From contig CAVRHV010000021.1 in assembly GCA_963721075.1 (NCBI GenBank), positions 13,242 through 77,241 on the forward strand: a stretch of DNA of 64,000 nt. The letters are read 5' to 3'. The notes under the pieces were generated by a model. The model was given only the letters and a program-made list of their open reading frames with translations, did not search any database and was not told the DNA's origin. Of the stretch, positions 36,815 to 46,462 are shown piece after piece. Numbering within the stretch: the first letter of the stretch is position 1; each line of letters starts with the position of its first letter. Source of the DNA: DATFVA01 sp963721075 (GTDB lineage Bacteria; Bacteroidota; Ignavibacteria; Ignavibacteriales; Ignavibacteriaceae). A program made the position numbers and the translations under genes.

Positions 36815-38021
36815 ATGCAGAATAACATAGCAAAAAAAGATCTTGAAAAATGGGCAGATTATCTATTGGATTACAGTTTAGGAGGTGTTGCAAAAGATGA
36901 TGTGATAATGGTAAAGGGTGAAAATATCTGCTGGCCTCTGATGAGTGTTCTGCAGGATAAAATTTTTGCCGCGGGTGGAATTGCGGATATCAATATAGTT
37001 GCACCTGACAATGACCGCGGAAAAGTATGGGGCACATCTATAGCAAAATTCGGAACTAAGGAACAAATCAATAAAGTCCCGCAATGGCATGTCGACAGAT
37101 ATAAATCGATGACAAAGTTTATTGAGGTCCTCGGGGTATCAAACCCGGATCTTTTTAATGGTGCAAAAGAAGAACTTCAGCAGGAGGTTATGAAAGCTGA
37201 TGCTCCTGTGAAGGATATCAGACTTTCAAAACCATGGGTATTGACTCTATTTCCCACTCAGGGTTTTGCCGATATGGAAGGGATGACGATAAAGGAGTAT
37301 TCAGATTTTATAGTTAAGGCATCCACACTTGATCCCCGTTACCTAGATGATGTAGAGGAGGATATTTATCAATTGATGAATAAAAGTTCGGAGATAAGAG
37401 TACAGACTATTCATCCCAAAACAAAAAAAGAACTTGAACTCAGGTTAAATATTGCCGGTAAGAATATTATAAAATGTACCGGGGATAGAAATTTTCCTGA
37501 CGGCGAAGTTTTTACCAGTCCCGATTCAAATTCCGTTGAAGGAGAAATATTCGTAGATCTGCCGGTCTTCCAGGGGGGAATGGATATCCAGGGAATTTAC
37601 CTGAGGTTTGAAGGCGGAGTTATAAAGGAATATACAGCCGAAAAAGGATTTGAAGCCTTGAAGAAAATTATTGAGACTGATGAAGGCTCGCACAGGCTTG
37701 GAGAGGTTGCGCTCGGGATGAACAACGGAATGGATAAAGTACTGAAACATCCATTGTTTGTTGAAAAAGTCGGTGGAACTTTACATATAGCCATTGGACA
37801 AAGCTACCCCGAGGCTTATGTGAATGATGAGAATTCTGAAGAAGGCCGGAAAAAGATATCAGAATTAAAATCTAAAGGGATTTATAACGAATCGGCACAG
37901 CACGTTGATATTGTTACCGATTTCCGACCCGGAGGGAACCGGTAAAGCAGTATTTATTGATAACGTTAAACTGGAAATTGAAAACAATATCTGGGTTGTA
38001 CCCGATAGTTCTAAAAAATAA
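36815..38021 (+). CDS. M29-family aminopeptidase, last residues shifted by one base near 37935
   Basis: The frame from 36815 stops at 37945, but one extra G in GGAGGGAACC (37931-37940) causes this. With it removed, the protein continues TDFRPGGTGKAVFIDNVKLE and ends NIWVVPDSSKK at 38021, about 401 residues, typical of M29 (AmpS/AmpT-like) metallo-aminopeptidases. Recognisable parts are KDDVIMVKGENICWPLM, ALGMNNGMDKVLKHPLFVEK and HIAIGQSYPEAY. The enzyme removes N-terminal residues from peptides in the cytoplasm. Its place between E2 and E3 genes is unusual; the metal ligands were not assigned one by one. Confidence 0.85.
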
Positions 38022-38063
38022 TTCTAAAAAATAGTAATGTAATTTTAATACTTCAGGTGAATA

Positions 38064-39490
38064 TTGACATCACAAAATAAAAGTGTAACAGTTATAGGAG
38101 CAGGACCCGGAGGATATGCTGCTGCATTTTATGCGGCTGATCTTGGAATGGACGTTACCCTTATCGATAAAGAAATAAATCCGGGCGGAGTATGTCTTTA
38201 CCGCGGCTGTATCCCTTCCAAGGCTCTTCTTCACGCGGCTAAAGTTATAAATGAGGCAAAAGAAGCAAAGAACTGGGGCATTGAGTTTGGACAGCCCAAG
38301 ATCGATGTAAACCGTCTGCGCGAATGGAAAAATGAAGTTGTGAAACAATTAACGGGCGGACTTGGTGTGGTTTCCAAACAAAGAAAGGTTAATTACATAA
38401 GGGGGACCGCACGTTTTATAAATAATACTACCCTGGAAATTAAAGAAAGATGACGGCTCAACGGAAAATCATCAGTTCGAAAATGCTATCATAGCAACCG
38501 GCTCGATAATCACGACAATTCCCGCTCTGAATATCGACAGCAAACGTCTTCTCAATTCCACAACTGCACTTGATCTCCCCGAGGTACCGAAGTCACTGCT
38601 TGTAATAGGCGGAGGCTATATAGGACTGGAACTGGGATCAGTGTATCATGCTCTCGGTACAAAGGTTTCTGTAGTTGAGATGATGCCGGGACTTCTTCCC
38701 GGGGCCGACCGCGATCTCGTTTCACACCTTGCAAAGAAACTTGGAAATGAATTCGAGCGGAATATTCCTCAATGCGAAGGTGATCGAAGATGAAGAGATC
38801 TAAAGAACAGTATTAAGGTTAAGATCGAGACAGAATAAAGGAATCGAGGAAATCGAATATGATTATGTCCTGATGTCAATCGGAAGAAAGCCCTTTACAA
38901 AAGGTCTGGGACTTGAAAATGCTCATGTAACAACAAACGAAAGAGGCTGGATTAAAGTAAATCCTCAGATGAAAACAGAGGCAGATAATATTTATGCGAT
39001 CGGCGATATAGCCGGTGAACCGATGCTGGCGCACAAAGCATCACACGAAGCACGAATTGCTGTAGATACCATTGCAGGAGAAAAAGTTGCATTTGAACCT
39101 CTTGCGATACCTGCTGTTGTTTTCACCGATCCTGAAATTGCATGGGCAGGTTTGACGGAGAACCAGGCGAAAGAGCAGAAGATCAATTATGAGGTTGCTA
39201 AGTTTCCGTGGGCGGCATCAGGCAGAGCCACTACACTTGGAAGAAGCGACGGTGTTACAAAGCTTATCCTCGATCCTGAATCGCAGAGGATATTGGGAGT
39301 AGGTATTTGCGGTCCCGGTGCTGGTGAGCTTATAGCCGAAGGCGTGCTTGCAATAGAGATGGGCGCTAATGTAACTGATCTGAAATTAACTATTCATCCC
39401 CATCCTACTTTGTCAGAGACAATAATGGAAGCAGCCGAAGCATTCTTCGGTCAAAGCACGCATATGTACAAGCCGAAGCGTAAGAAGTAG
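38064..39490 (+). pseudogene. lpd: Dihydrolipoamide dehydrogenase (E3) with four frame breaks
   Basis: The N-terminal frame from TTG 38064 has the FAD motif VTVIGAGPGGYAAAFYAADL and the redox disulfide GGVCLYRGCIPSKAL. It breaks near 38448; the NAD-binding part (LLVIGGGYIGLELGSVYHAL) lies in the next frame, which breaks near 38768, 38803 and 38842. The C-terminal frame (38873-39490) carries YAIGDIAGEPMLAHKASHEA and the dimer-interface His-Glu of HPHPTLSETIMEAAEAFFG. Repair gives a protein of about 470 residues. Lpd reoxidises the lipoyl arms of E2 with NAD+. Four breaks in 400 bases of an otherwise conserved gene beside intact E1 and E2 suggest assembly errors. Confidence 0.88.
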
Positions 39491-39491
39491 A

Positions 39492-41554
39492 TCATCCCAG
39501 TATTTCTTTAATTTCATCAATAGAAGATACCGGCATTTCGCAGGCATAGTTCCTGCATATATAAACCGATGCGGTATCGCCTTGCTGAACCATTTGCTCA
39601 GTAAAAGGCGCAATACCAGTCAGTTCTGTTTCGCCCGGCTCTTTCAGCAGAATTACCTTATTGGGTATAAAATTTCTGCCGAAAAAATCTAGTATTTCTT
39701 TAGTCGACTTATCCTTCCTGCTGCCTGCTATCACTATTTCGAATGTATCCTTGTAGCCCATAAACAAACCTGAAAGAGAAGCGGCAAAGGCTGAAGGCAT
39801 TCTGTTAATTTGTACCGGAAAAGAAACGTATTGTCTCATTGGCTTTCTCTTCCAGTTCAGTATTTCCGGTTATTCTTCCCAGCTTGAGCAAGTTATATAT
39901 CGCTGCAGAATTTCCGGATGGAATTGCCCCATCATATATTTCTTTATTACGGGCGATAAGCTCTTCACCATAATCGGGAGTAAAAAAGAAGCCCCCGTTT
40001 TTATCATCATAAAAATGCTTAATCATATGATCGTTCAGTTCTATCGCCTTCTTGAGCAGACTAACATCAAAGGTAGTCTCGTACAGATCTATTAAAGCAG
40101 AAACCATAAAAGCATAATCATCGATGCTCCCTGTAATACCTGCCTCTCCGTTCCGGAACCGGTGAAGGAGTTTGCCTTCTTCGGTTCTCAGGTTTGTCAA
40201 AACAAACTTTACGGCTCTGAGTGCTGTATCTTCATATAAGCTGCTTCTGAGTGCGCGTGCGGCCCTGGCGAAGGCAGAGATCATCAGTGCGTTCCAGTCG
40301 GTAAGGATCTTATCATCCTTATATGGATGAACCCTCAGCTCACGTTTTTCAAATAATTTTTCTCTCGCTGCGTTCAAGTTGGACCTAAGTTTTTCTTCAG
40401 AAAGTCCCGCTCCCTGCGCCAGCTCATTCAATGGTCTCTTAAGATGAAGGATATTGCCCGGTTCACTATTTTCATTCAAAGGATCTGAGAAATTTCCTTC
40501 AGGCCTGAGGTTAAATATCTCCGTTAATATTCCTGAGTCGTGTTCCAAAACCTTTTCGAATTCATCTGTTTGTCCAAAGATAAAATTTCCCTTCCTCGCC
40601 TTCGCTGTCGGCATCTTCAGCCGAGTAGAAACCTCCTTCCGGAGAAGTCATATCCCGCATTACATATTCAAGTATTTCTTCGGCAGTCTCTTTGTATAGT
40701 TCTTTTCCGGTAACCTGGTACAGTTCCACATAAGCGATGGTAAGCAGAGCCTGATCGTACAGCATCTTTTCAAAATGCGGCACCAGCCACTGCCTGTCGG
40801 TTGAATACCTGTGAAATCCAAAACCTATATGATCGTACACCCCTCCCCGCCTCATTTCAGACAGTGTTTTCTCTACCATATTCAGAGCATCCGTATTAAC
40901 AAAACTCTTATAGTATCTTAAAAGAAAACTCAGATTATGAGGAGAAGGAAACTTAGGTGCGCTCCCGAAACCGCCGTATTCGCTGTCGAATCGCTCCCTG
41001 AATTCCGCAAAAGCTTTTTCAAAAATATTCTTGTTCAGCTCACCCTGATCTGTATCTGTCCCACGGCTGACAGCTTCTGTAATTTCCGATGCCGATCTGT
41101 TAATATCGTCCCGCTTTGTAAGCCAGATATTTTTAATCCCGGATATAAGTTCTTTCATTCCCGGTCTGCCGAATCTCGATTCCTTCGGAAAATATGTTCC
41201 GGCAAAAAAAGGTTTTTTATCAGGAGTCATTATTATCGTAAGCGGCCAGCCGCCGCTGCCTGTGAGCATCTGGCAGACCTGCATATATATTCCGTCAATG
41301 TCGGGTCTCTCCTCGCGGTCAACCTTGATCGACACAAATACATCGTTCATCTGTTTGGCGATATCTTCATCCTCAAACGATTCTTTCTCCATAACATGGC
41401 ACCAGTGGCAGGTTGAATAACCTATCGACAGGAATACAGGCTTATCCTCATCGGCCGCTTTCTTAAAAGCCTCGCTTCCCCACGGAAACCAGTCGACAGG
41501 ATTACCCGCATGCTGCAGTAAATAAGGACTATTTTCTTTTGAAAGCCTGTTCAT
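39492..41554 (-). pseudogene. YyaL/SSP411-type thioredoxin-fold and (alpha/alpha)6-barrel protein, two frame breaks
   Basis: The N-terminal part (41554 to about 40585) has the DUF255 thioredoxin-like domain SYLLQHAGNPVDWFPW and STCHWCHVMEKESFEDEDIA (CHWC in place of CxxC), and VDREERPDIDGIYMQ. The middle part (to about 39818) contains the six-hairpin barrel (GGFFFTPDYGEELIARNKEI, KILTDWNALMISAFARAA). The last part (39839-39492) is INRMPSAFAASLSGL to IDEIKEILG. Removing one A near 40588 and one A near 39811 joins them into about 690 residues, the normal length. The function of the family is unclear; it is soluble. It converges on lpd with 1 base between stops. Confidence 0.85.
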
Positions 41555-41777
41555 TTAATTTTATTATTATGTAACCGGGGATTCTTATTCCGTGTGAAGA
41601 TAATAATTTACTGCCATTTACACCACCAGCGTTTTTTTAGCAGGACTACCGCTGATACAGCCTGATATCCGTAAAAATCACTATTTAATAACCTTCCTGC
41701 AGGAACCGGCTGCCTTTATAAGTTGTTAAGGACCTACATTTTTAATAATTTTCTCAAACATTTTTTAATAATTCCAT

Positions 41778-42509
41778 ATGAATAACAAAGACAACCTTTT
41801 ATTACCTGCGGTTATAGGTTCCGCAGCACTCATTATTTGTGCTATTATTCTCGCTGCCACATGGAAATCTAATTATACTTCAAATCAGACTATCAACGTT
41901 ACAGGCTCAGCGAAGAAGGATATCATCTCCGATCTTGGTGTTCTGAGAGGAACAATAAGTGCACAGGCGCCGACTGCCGAAGATGCTTACAGGGAGCTTT
42001 CAAAGATGAAGCCGGTACTCATTTCTTATTTAGCATCTAAAGGTTTTCCTGAAAATAAAATTGAGTTTTACACCATAAACAGTTATCCAGTATATGAGAT
42101 CGGCGCTAACGGTTATCAGACGGGAGTAATAAGAGCTTATAACTACAGTCAGCGAATCGAAATTCAATCGACAGATGTGAATAAAATAAAAGAGATATCC
42201 CTTGATATTCCATCTGTAGTTGAAAAGGGCGTTAATTTTAATGTGGAGCAGCCTGAATATCACTACACCAAACTTGCCGAACTGAAGATCGATATCCAGG
42301 CGGATGCTGCAAAAGATGCAATGATACGCGCCGAGAAAATAGCAAAGGCAACCGGCCGATCACTTGGATCAATGCGGGATGCCCGGATGGGAGTTATTCA
42401 GATAACGCCTAAGTTATCCAACCAGATATCTGATTACGGTATAAACGACTTAAGCTCTATTGAAAAAGAAATAACCGCCGTGGTGAATGCGTCTTTTGAA
42501 ATAGAATAA
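41778..42509 (+). CDS. SIMPL (DUF541) domain protein, membrane-anchored
   Basis: 243 residues. An N-terminal hydrophobic helix (LLLPAVIGSAALIICAIILA) is followed by the SIMPL domain: INVTGSAKKDIISDLGVLRG, SKMKPVLISYLASKGFPENK and RAEKIAKATGRSLGSMRDAR. SIMPL proteins occur in the periplasm or at the surface and have no agreed biochemical role. It precedes a c-type cytochrome gene by 26 bases on the same strand; the two may be one transcript. Confidence 0.9.
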   Translation: MNNKDNLLLPAVIGSAALIICAIILAATWKSNYTSNQTINVTGSAKKDIISDLGVLRGTISAQAPTAEDAYRELSKMKPVLISYLASKGFPENKIEFYTINSYPVYEIGANGYQTGVIRAYNYSQRIEIQSTDVNKIKEISLDIPSVVEKGVNFNVEQPEYHYTKLAELKIDIQADAAKDAMIRAEKIAKATGRSLGSMRDARMGVIQITPKLSNQISDYGINDLSSIEKEITAVVNASFEIE

Positions 42510-42535
42510 TTTTTCGAAAATAACAGAACTGAACA

Positions 42536-42958
42536 ATGACAAAACCCCAAATATGGGTGGCAGCTTTCCTGGTTCTTTTTATGCTGCTATTCCTTCTACA
42601 AAGAGTAACCAATGAACCAGCAAGTAAGAATACCGGTCCTATGAGCGGTGCTGTTAGCCAGCAGAATATGGCTTCGAACGAAAATCTTAGTCCTGTTGAA
42701 CTGATAAACAAACTGGGCTGCAGAAACTGTCACGGACAGGATCTTGCCGGAACAAAAATGGCTCCTTCCTTACAGAATCTTCAGCAATTCTGGAGCAAGG
42801 ATCAGTTAACTAACTATCTCAGGAACCCTTCTTCTTATATGGATGGCGACAGGTTCAAAGAATACCAGCGGGAGTATCCTGGGATGGTAATGCCGTCGTT
42901 TAATAATATAAATGTGCAGGAATTAGGGAAGATATCTGAATTCCTTCTGAATCAATAG
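42536..42958 (+). CDS. Membrane-anchored c-type cytochrome
   Basis: 140 residues. An N-terminal helix (WVAAFLVLFMLLFLLQ) anchors the protein, and the single heme-binding motif CRNCH lies at residues 62-66 of the periplasmic domain. Methionines in PGMVMPSFNNI are the probable distal ligand. It is a small class I-type electron carrier. Its partners are not encoded nearby. The insertion sequence begins 65 bases after its stop. Confidence 0.88.
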   Translation: MTKPQIWVAAFLVLFMLLFLLQRVTNEPASKNTGPMSGAVSQQNMASNENLSPVELINKLGCRNCHGQDLAGTKMAPSLQNLQQFWSKDQLTNYLRNPSSYMDGDRFKEYQREYPGMVMPSFNNINVQELGKISEFLLNQ

Positions 42959-43022
42959 AATGGTCTAAATAAAAAGACTTGTCATTTCAATCGGAGAGGG
43001 AAATCTTTCGCTTTGTCATTTC

Positions 43023-44092
43023 GGGCGTAATAGTCAAAAAGTGTTGCTGAAATTTATATAAGTATTTGAGTTATATAAATTTACAGGGACTAAACTCAAT
43101 GGTGATTGAGAATGATGAAAAAAAACATTGTCCTAAGTGTAATAGTAAAGAAGTTAAATTATATGGTAAGACCAGACAAGGAAAACAGAGATACAAATGT
43201 TTAGAATGTGGAAAGACATATATCTGGAAACAAAATACGAATATTTCACAGAGAAGATTTTCCTGGTTTAGGCAATGGATGCTGGAAGGATTAACAATAA
43301 AACAAATCGCAAAGAATAATAAGATAAGTACTTCTACAGTAAGCAGAGTAATAAACTATTGGCTAAAGCAGGAGCCACCGAAGGTTAATAATTTAGAAGA
43401 AGTAAAATACCTAATTCTGGATGGGACATACATAAATCATAGAACAGGTATATATGTTATTATGAACGGAAAGGATCATAGTATACTTTACGGAGATTAC
43501 GGAATTAATGAAATAGGAAGGCAGCTTAAGACCGTATATCAGTCTCTCCAGTCAAAAGGACTGAAACCCAGGGCAGCCACTGTAGATGGCTCTATACAGC
43601 AGCTTAAGTATCTGAAGTTGATCTGGGAAACTATTAAGATCCAGAGATGTGTGATACATATACAAAGGCAAGGATTAAATTGGTTAAGGCATAAGCCAAA
43701 GAGACTAGAAGCAATAGAACTGAGAGATTTATTATTACAGCTTTTATATATCAAGACGAAAGAGCAGGCGAAGAATTTTATAAAAGGTTTTTGGGTATGG
43801 GAAGCTAAATATGGTCCTGAACTTGTAAGATCAACAAACAGAGGAAGAGTATTTAGTGATATCCTACGGACAAGGAGTATGATATTAAATGCTCTGCCTG
43901 ATATGTTTAACTACCTGGATGATTCCGAAATATCCAAAACCACAAATGCACTGGAAGGATACTTTGGTCGATTAAAACAAAAGTATAGAGCACATAATGG
44001 ATTGGCCGTCAGTAAAAGAAAAAGTTATTTTAGATGGTATTTTTACCTTAAACCAATTTAAATTATAGCAACACTTTTTGACTATTACGCCC
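43023..44092 (+). mobile_element. Complete insertion sequence, 1070 bp, with 26-bp inverted repeats
   Basis: Terminal repeats are perfect over about 26 bases: the left end GGGCGTAATAGTCAAAAAGT... (43023) and the right end reads as its exact complement to 44092. The direct flanks show ATTTC on both sides (43018-43022 and 44093-44097), a probable 5-base target duplication. One transposase gene fills the element. No passenger gene is present. Intact ends and frame suggest recent activity. Confidence 0.92.
43066..44061 (+). CDS. IS1249/IS256-like DDE transposase with N-terminal zinc ribbon
   Basis: 331 residues from TTG 43066; an ATG at 43099 (11 codons in) with GGGA upstream is an equally good start. 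Residues about 18-50 form an IS1-type zinc ribbon, HCPKCNSKEVKLYG...YKCLECGKTY, followed by a helix-turn-helix (LTIKQIAKNNKISTSTVSRV). The catalytic core has LILDGTYINHR (first Asp), AATVDGSIQQL (second Asp), the CVIHIQRQ (CxxH) element and TTNALEGYFGRLKQKYRAHN (Glu), as in MULE/IS256-type enzymes. It would cut and join the 26-base ends. Codon use is more AT-rich than the neighbouring genes. Confidence 0.88.
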   Translation: MSYINLQGLNSMVIENDEKKHCPKCNSKEVKLYGKTRQGKQRYKCLECGKTYIWKQNTNISQRRFSWFRQWMLEGLTIKQIAKNNKISTSTVSRVINYWLKQEPPKVNNLEEVKYLILDGTYINHRTGIYVIMNGKDHSILYGDYGINEIGRQLKTVYQSLQSKGLKPRAATVDGSIQQLKYLKLIWETIKIQRCVIHIQRQGLNWLRHKPKRLEAIELRDLLLQLLYIKTKEQAKNFIKGFWVWEAKYGPELVRSTNRGRVFSDILRTRSMILNALPDMFNYLDDSEISKTTNALEGYFGRLKQKYRAHNGLAVSKRKSYFRWYFYLKPI

Positions 44093-44191
44093 ATTTCGAC
44101 CGGAGGGAGAAATCTTTTCAGTTAAGATTCTCCTCCGGTCTCTAAACCCGAAATGACGATAACCATTTTTAATCTGACTGACTAAATCAAA

Positions 44192-45238
44192 TCAGGCAAC
44201 GGTTACTTCTTTACTTAGATAAACATCCTGGATAGTATTAAGAAGCTTTATACCTTCTTTCATAGGACGCTGGAATGCTTTTCTTCCAGAGATCAGACCC
44301 ATTCCGCCTGCTCTCTTGTTTATAACTGCAGTTTTTGTTGCTTCTGCAAAGTCATTCTCACCTGAAGCTCCGCCGCTGTTAATTAATCCGGCCCTTCCCA
44401 TATAGTTATTTATAACCTGGTAACGGGTAAGATCTATAGGATGATCAGTTGTTAAATCTTCATAAACCTTTTTGCTGGTTTTTCCGAATTTCAATGCGTT
44501 AAAACCTCCATTGTTCTCAGGAAGTTTCTGCTTGATAATATCGGCTTCAATTGTTACCCCAAGATGATTTGCCTGACCTGTTAAGTCAGCAGCAACATGA
44601 TAATCCTTATCTTTTTTGAACTCACTATTACGGAGGTAGCACCACAGTATTGTAGCCAGTCCCAGTTCATGAGCGTACTGAAAAGCTTCACTAACCTCTA
44701 TAATCTGCCTGTCACTCTCCTCGGAGCCGAAATATATAGTAGCACCTATTGCAGCTGCTCCCATATCGTAAGCCTGCTCGACTCCGGCAAACATAATCTG
44801 ATCATAATTATTAGGATATGTTAAAAGCTCATTATGATTTATCTTCATAATGAAAGGTATTTTATGCGCGTACTTCCTTGAACACATTCCCAGCACGCCC
44901 AATGTTGAAGCAACTGCGTTGCAGCCTCCTTCTACAGCCAGTTTTACTATGTTCAGGGGATCAAAATATTCGGGGTTAGGAGCAAAAGATGCGCCTGCAC
45001 TATGCTCAATGCCCTGGTCAACCGGAAGAATCGAAAGGTAACCCGTACCTGAGAGTCTTCCGCTGCTGAATATCCACTGAAGATTTTTCAGTACATTTAT
45101 ATTTCTGTCGGTTTGCGCAAACACCCTGTCTACAAAATCAGGTCCCGGCAGGTTTAACTGATCTTTGGGAAATTTAGCTTTGTAACTCAGCAGCGATTCT
45201 GCTTCCTTGCCGAGTAACTCTTTTATTTTATCTGCCAT
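44192..45238 (-). CDS. fbaB: Class I fructose-bisphosphate aldolase (FbaB type)
   Basis: 348 residues of the DhnA/FbaB class I aldolase family, with LSILPVDQGIEHSAGASFA, GGCNAVASTLGVLGM, IPFIMKINHNELLTYP, GATIYFGSEESDRQI and a C-terminal GGASGENDFAEATKTAV / KRAGGMGLISGRKAFQRP phosphate-binding region. It splits fructose 1,6-bisphosphate reversibly in glycolysis and gluconeogenesis through a Schiff base and needs no metal. I did not assign the Schiff-base lysine with certainty. The gene is monocistronic. Confidence 0.93.
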   Translation of the reverse strand: MADKIKELLGKEAESLLSYKAKFPKDQLNLPGPDFVDRVFAQTDRNINVLKNLQWIFSSGRLSGTGYLSILPVDQGIEHSAGASFAPNPEYFDPLNIVKLAVEGGCNAVASTLGVLGMCSRKYAHKIPFIMKINHNELLTYPNNYDQIMFAGVEQAYDMGAAAIGATIYFGSEESDRQIIEVSEAFQYAHELGLATILWCYLRNSEFKKDKDYHVAADLTGQANHLGVTIEADIIKQKLPENNGGFNALKFGKTSKKVYEDLTTDHPIDLTRYQVINNYMGRAGLINSGGASGENDFAEATKTAVINKRAGGMGLISGRKAFQRPMKEGIKLLNTIQDVYLSKEVTVA

Positions 45239-45316
45239 TATATTCTCCTCTTGATTTAACTGTTCATATCTTTTATAAGATAATGTTATTTATTCTTCTC
45301 ATCAAACTGATGTGTA

Positions 45317-46306
45317 CTATTTCGTCTTTTCCGTAGTGACTTGTGATCTTTTACTATCGATTGAGTTAAAAACCGCTTCTGCGTGTGAACGGGAATTCTC
45401 TATAAAGAACCGGCTGGTGTCCATTCCGCCGCAGACGACACCTGCAAGATAAATCCTTTCCCTGTTAGTTTCATAAGTTTCTTCATTGTAAACAGGACAA
45501 TACTGCGCTGATATTTCTATGCCGGCTTTCCTCAGGAAATCGAAGTCGGGATGATATCCCGTCATTGCAAAGACGAAGTCATTTTTAACTGTAAGTATAC
45601 CTTCGGGAGTTTCAATGTCTGCTTCATCTTCTCTGATTTCTGTCACCTTCGAGTTAAAATAAGCTTTAATTGAACCCTCGTTAATTCTGTTCTCAATATC
45701 CGGCCGGACCCAGTATTTAACCCCTTCTTTTAATGAGTCCTCCCTGATAACCATCGTTACCTCTGATCTCCGGCGGTAAGTTTCAAGTGCAACGTCTACA
45801 GCTGAATTACCTCCTCCTATTACAATCAGCTTAAGGTAGGCATAAGGATGTGCTTCATCAAAATAATGCTTAACCTTGGGAAGATTTTCGCCGGGTATAT
45901 TCAGAAGATTAGCCTTGTCGTAAAATCCCGTAGCTATAATGATGTTCCTGGCTGTATATGCTGTCTTATTTGTAATCACCCTGTATACACCGTCGGCCTC
46001 ATCTATTTCAGTCACCCTCTCGTAAGTTTTAACATTAAGTCCCCAGCTGCTCACCACTCTTCTGAAATATTCCAGAGCTTCCCTTCTTGTAGGTTTATCG
46101 CCATGAGAAACGAATGGAACTTCGCCTATTTCAAGTCTCTCTGAAGTCGAGAAAAAAACCATATTGGTAGGATAATGGAAAAGTGAGTTAACGAGACAGC
46201 CTTTCTCAATGATCAGATGGCTGTATTTCCTTTTAACTGCTTCAATACCGCAGTTAATGCCTATTGGTCCCGCTCCTATAATAACTACATCAAAATCAGG
46301 ATTCAT
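45317..46306 (-). CDS. ypdA: YpdA-family bacillithiol disulfide reductase
   Basis: 329 residues. Two nucleotide motifs are visible, FAD-binding VVIIGAGPIGINCGIEAVK and NADPH-binding KLIVIGGGNSAVDVALETYR. Family-specific phrases such as GCLVNSLFHYPTNMVFFSTS and YHPDFDFLRKAGI follow. YpdA (Bdr) reduces bacillithiol disulfide with NADPH and so keeps the low-molecular-weight thiol pool reduced. It pairs functionally with BshA (15285) in this window, though 29 kb apart. No bacilliredoxin gene was seen nearby. Confidence 0.92.
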   Translation of the reverse strand: MNPDFDVVIIGAGPIGINCGIEAVKRKYSHLIIEKGCLVNSLFHYPTNMVFFSTSERLEIGEVPFVSHGDKPTRREALEYFRRVVSSWGLNVKTYERVTEIDEADGVYRVITNKTAYTARNIIIATGFYDKANLLNIPGENLPKVKHYFDEAHPYAYLKLIVIGGGNSAVDVALETYRRRSEVTMVIREDSLKEGVKYWVRPDIENRINEGSIKAYFNSKVTEIREDEADIETPEGILTVKNDFVFAMTGYHPDFDFLRKAGIEISAQYCPVYNEETYETNRERIYLAGVVCGGMDTSRFFIENSRSHAEAVFNSIDSKRSQVTTEKTK

Positions 46307-46406
46307 ATCTTTCTTAATTTTTTTAACGAATCCTTTAAATTTAACTAAATAGGTCTAAACATTTATTGATTCAGGTATAATTAAATTCATATTTAAAATA
46401 TAAACA

Positions 46407-46434
46407 GCTGTCCCGGTGATCATATTGGGACAGC
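46407..46434 (-). terminator. Terminator of the 46463 gene
   Basis: GCTGTCCC (46407-46414) and GGGACAGC (46427-46434) form an 8-base stem with a 12-base loop. Read on the minus strand it follows the stop of the gene at 46463 and is followed by the T-rich TTTATATTTT. Confidence 0.75.
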
Positions 46435-46462
46435 CGTAGTTTAAATTTCTTTACTTAATGCT

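Larger units (their letters stand above)
42980..44158. repeat. Palindromic repeat GTCATTTC... split by the insertion sequence
   Basis: On the left are GTCATTTCAATCGGAGAGGGA and GTCATTTC (up to 43022); on the right of the insertion are GACCGGAGGGAGAAATCTT and AAGATTCTCCTCCGGTC, followed by CCCGAAATGAC. Joining the flanks across one copy of ATTTC rebuilds GTCATTTCGACCGGAGGGAG facing an inverted CTCCGGTC...GAAATGAC, so the host sequence was a palindrome between the cytochrome and aldolase genes. Confidence 0.65.
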
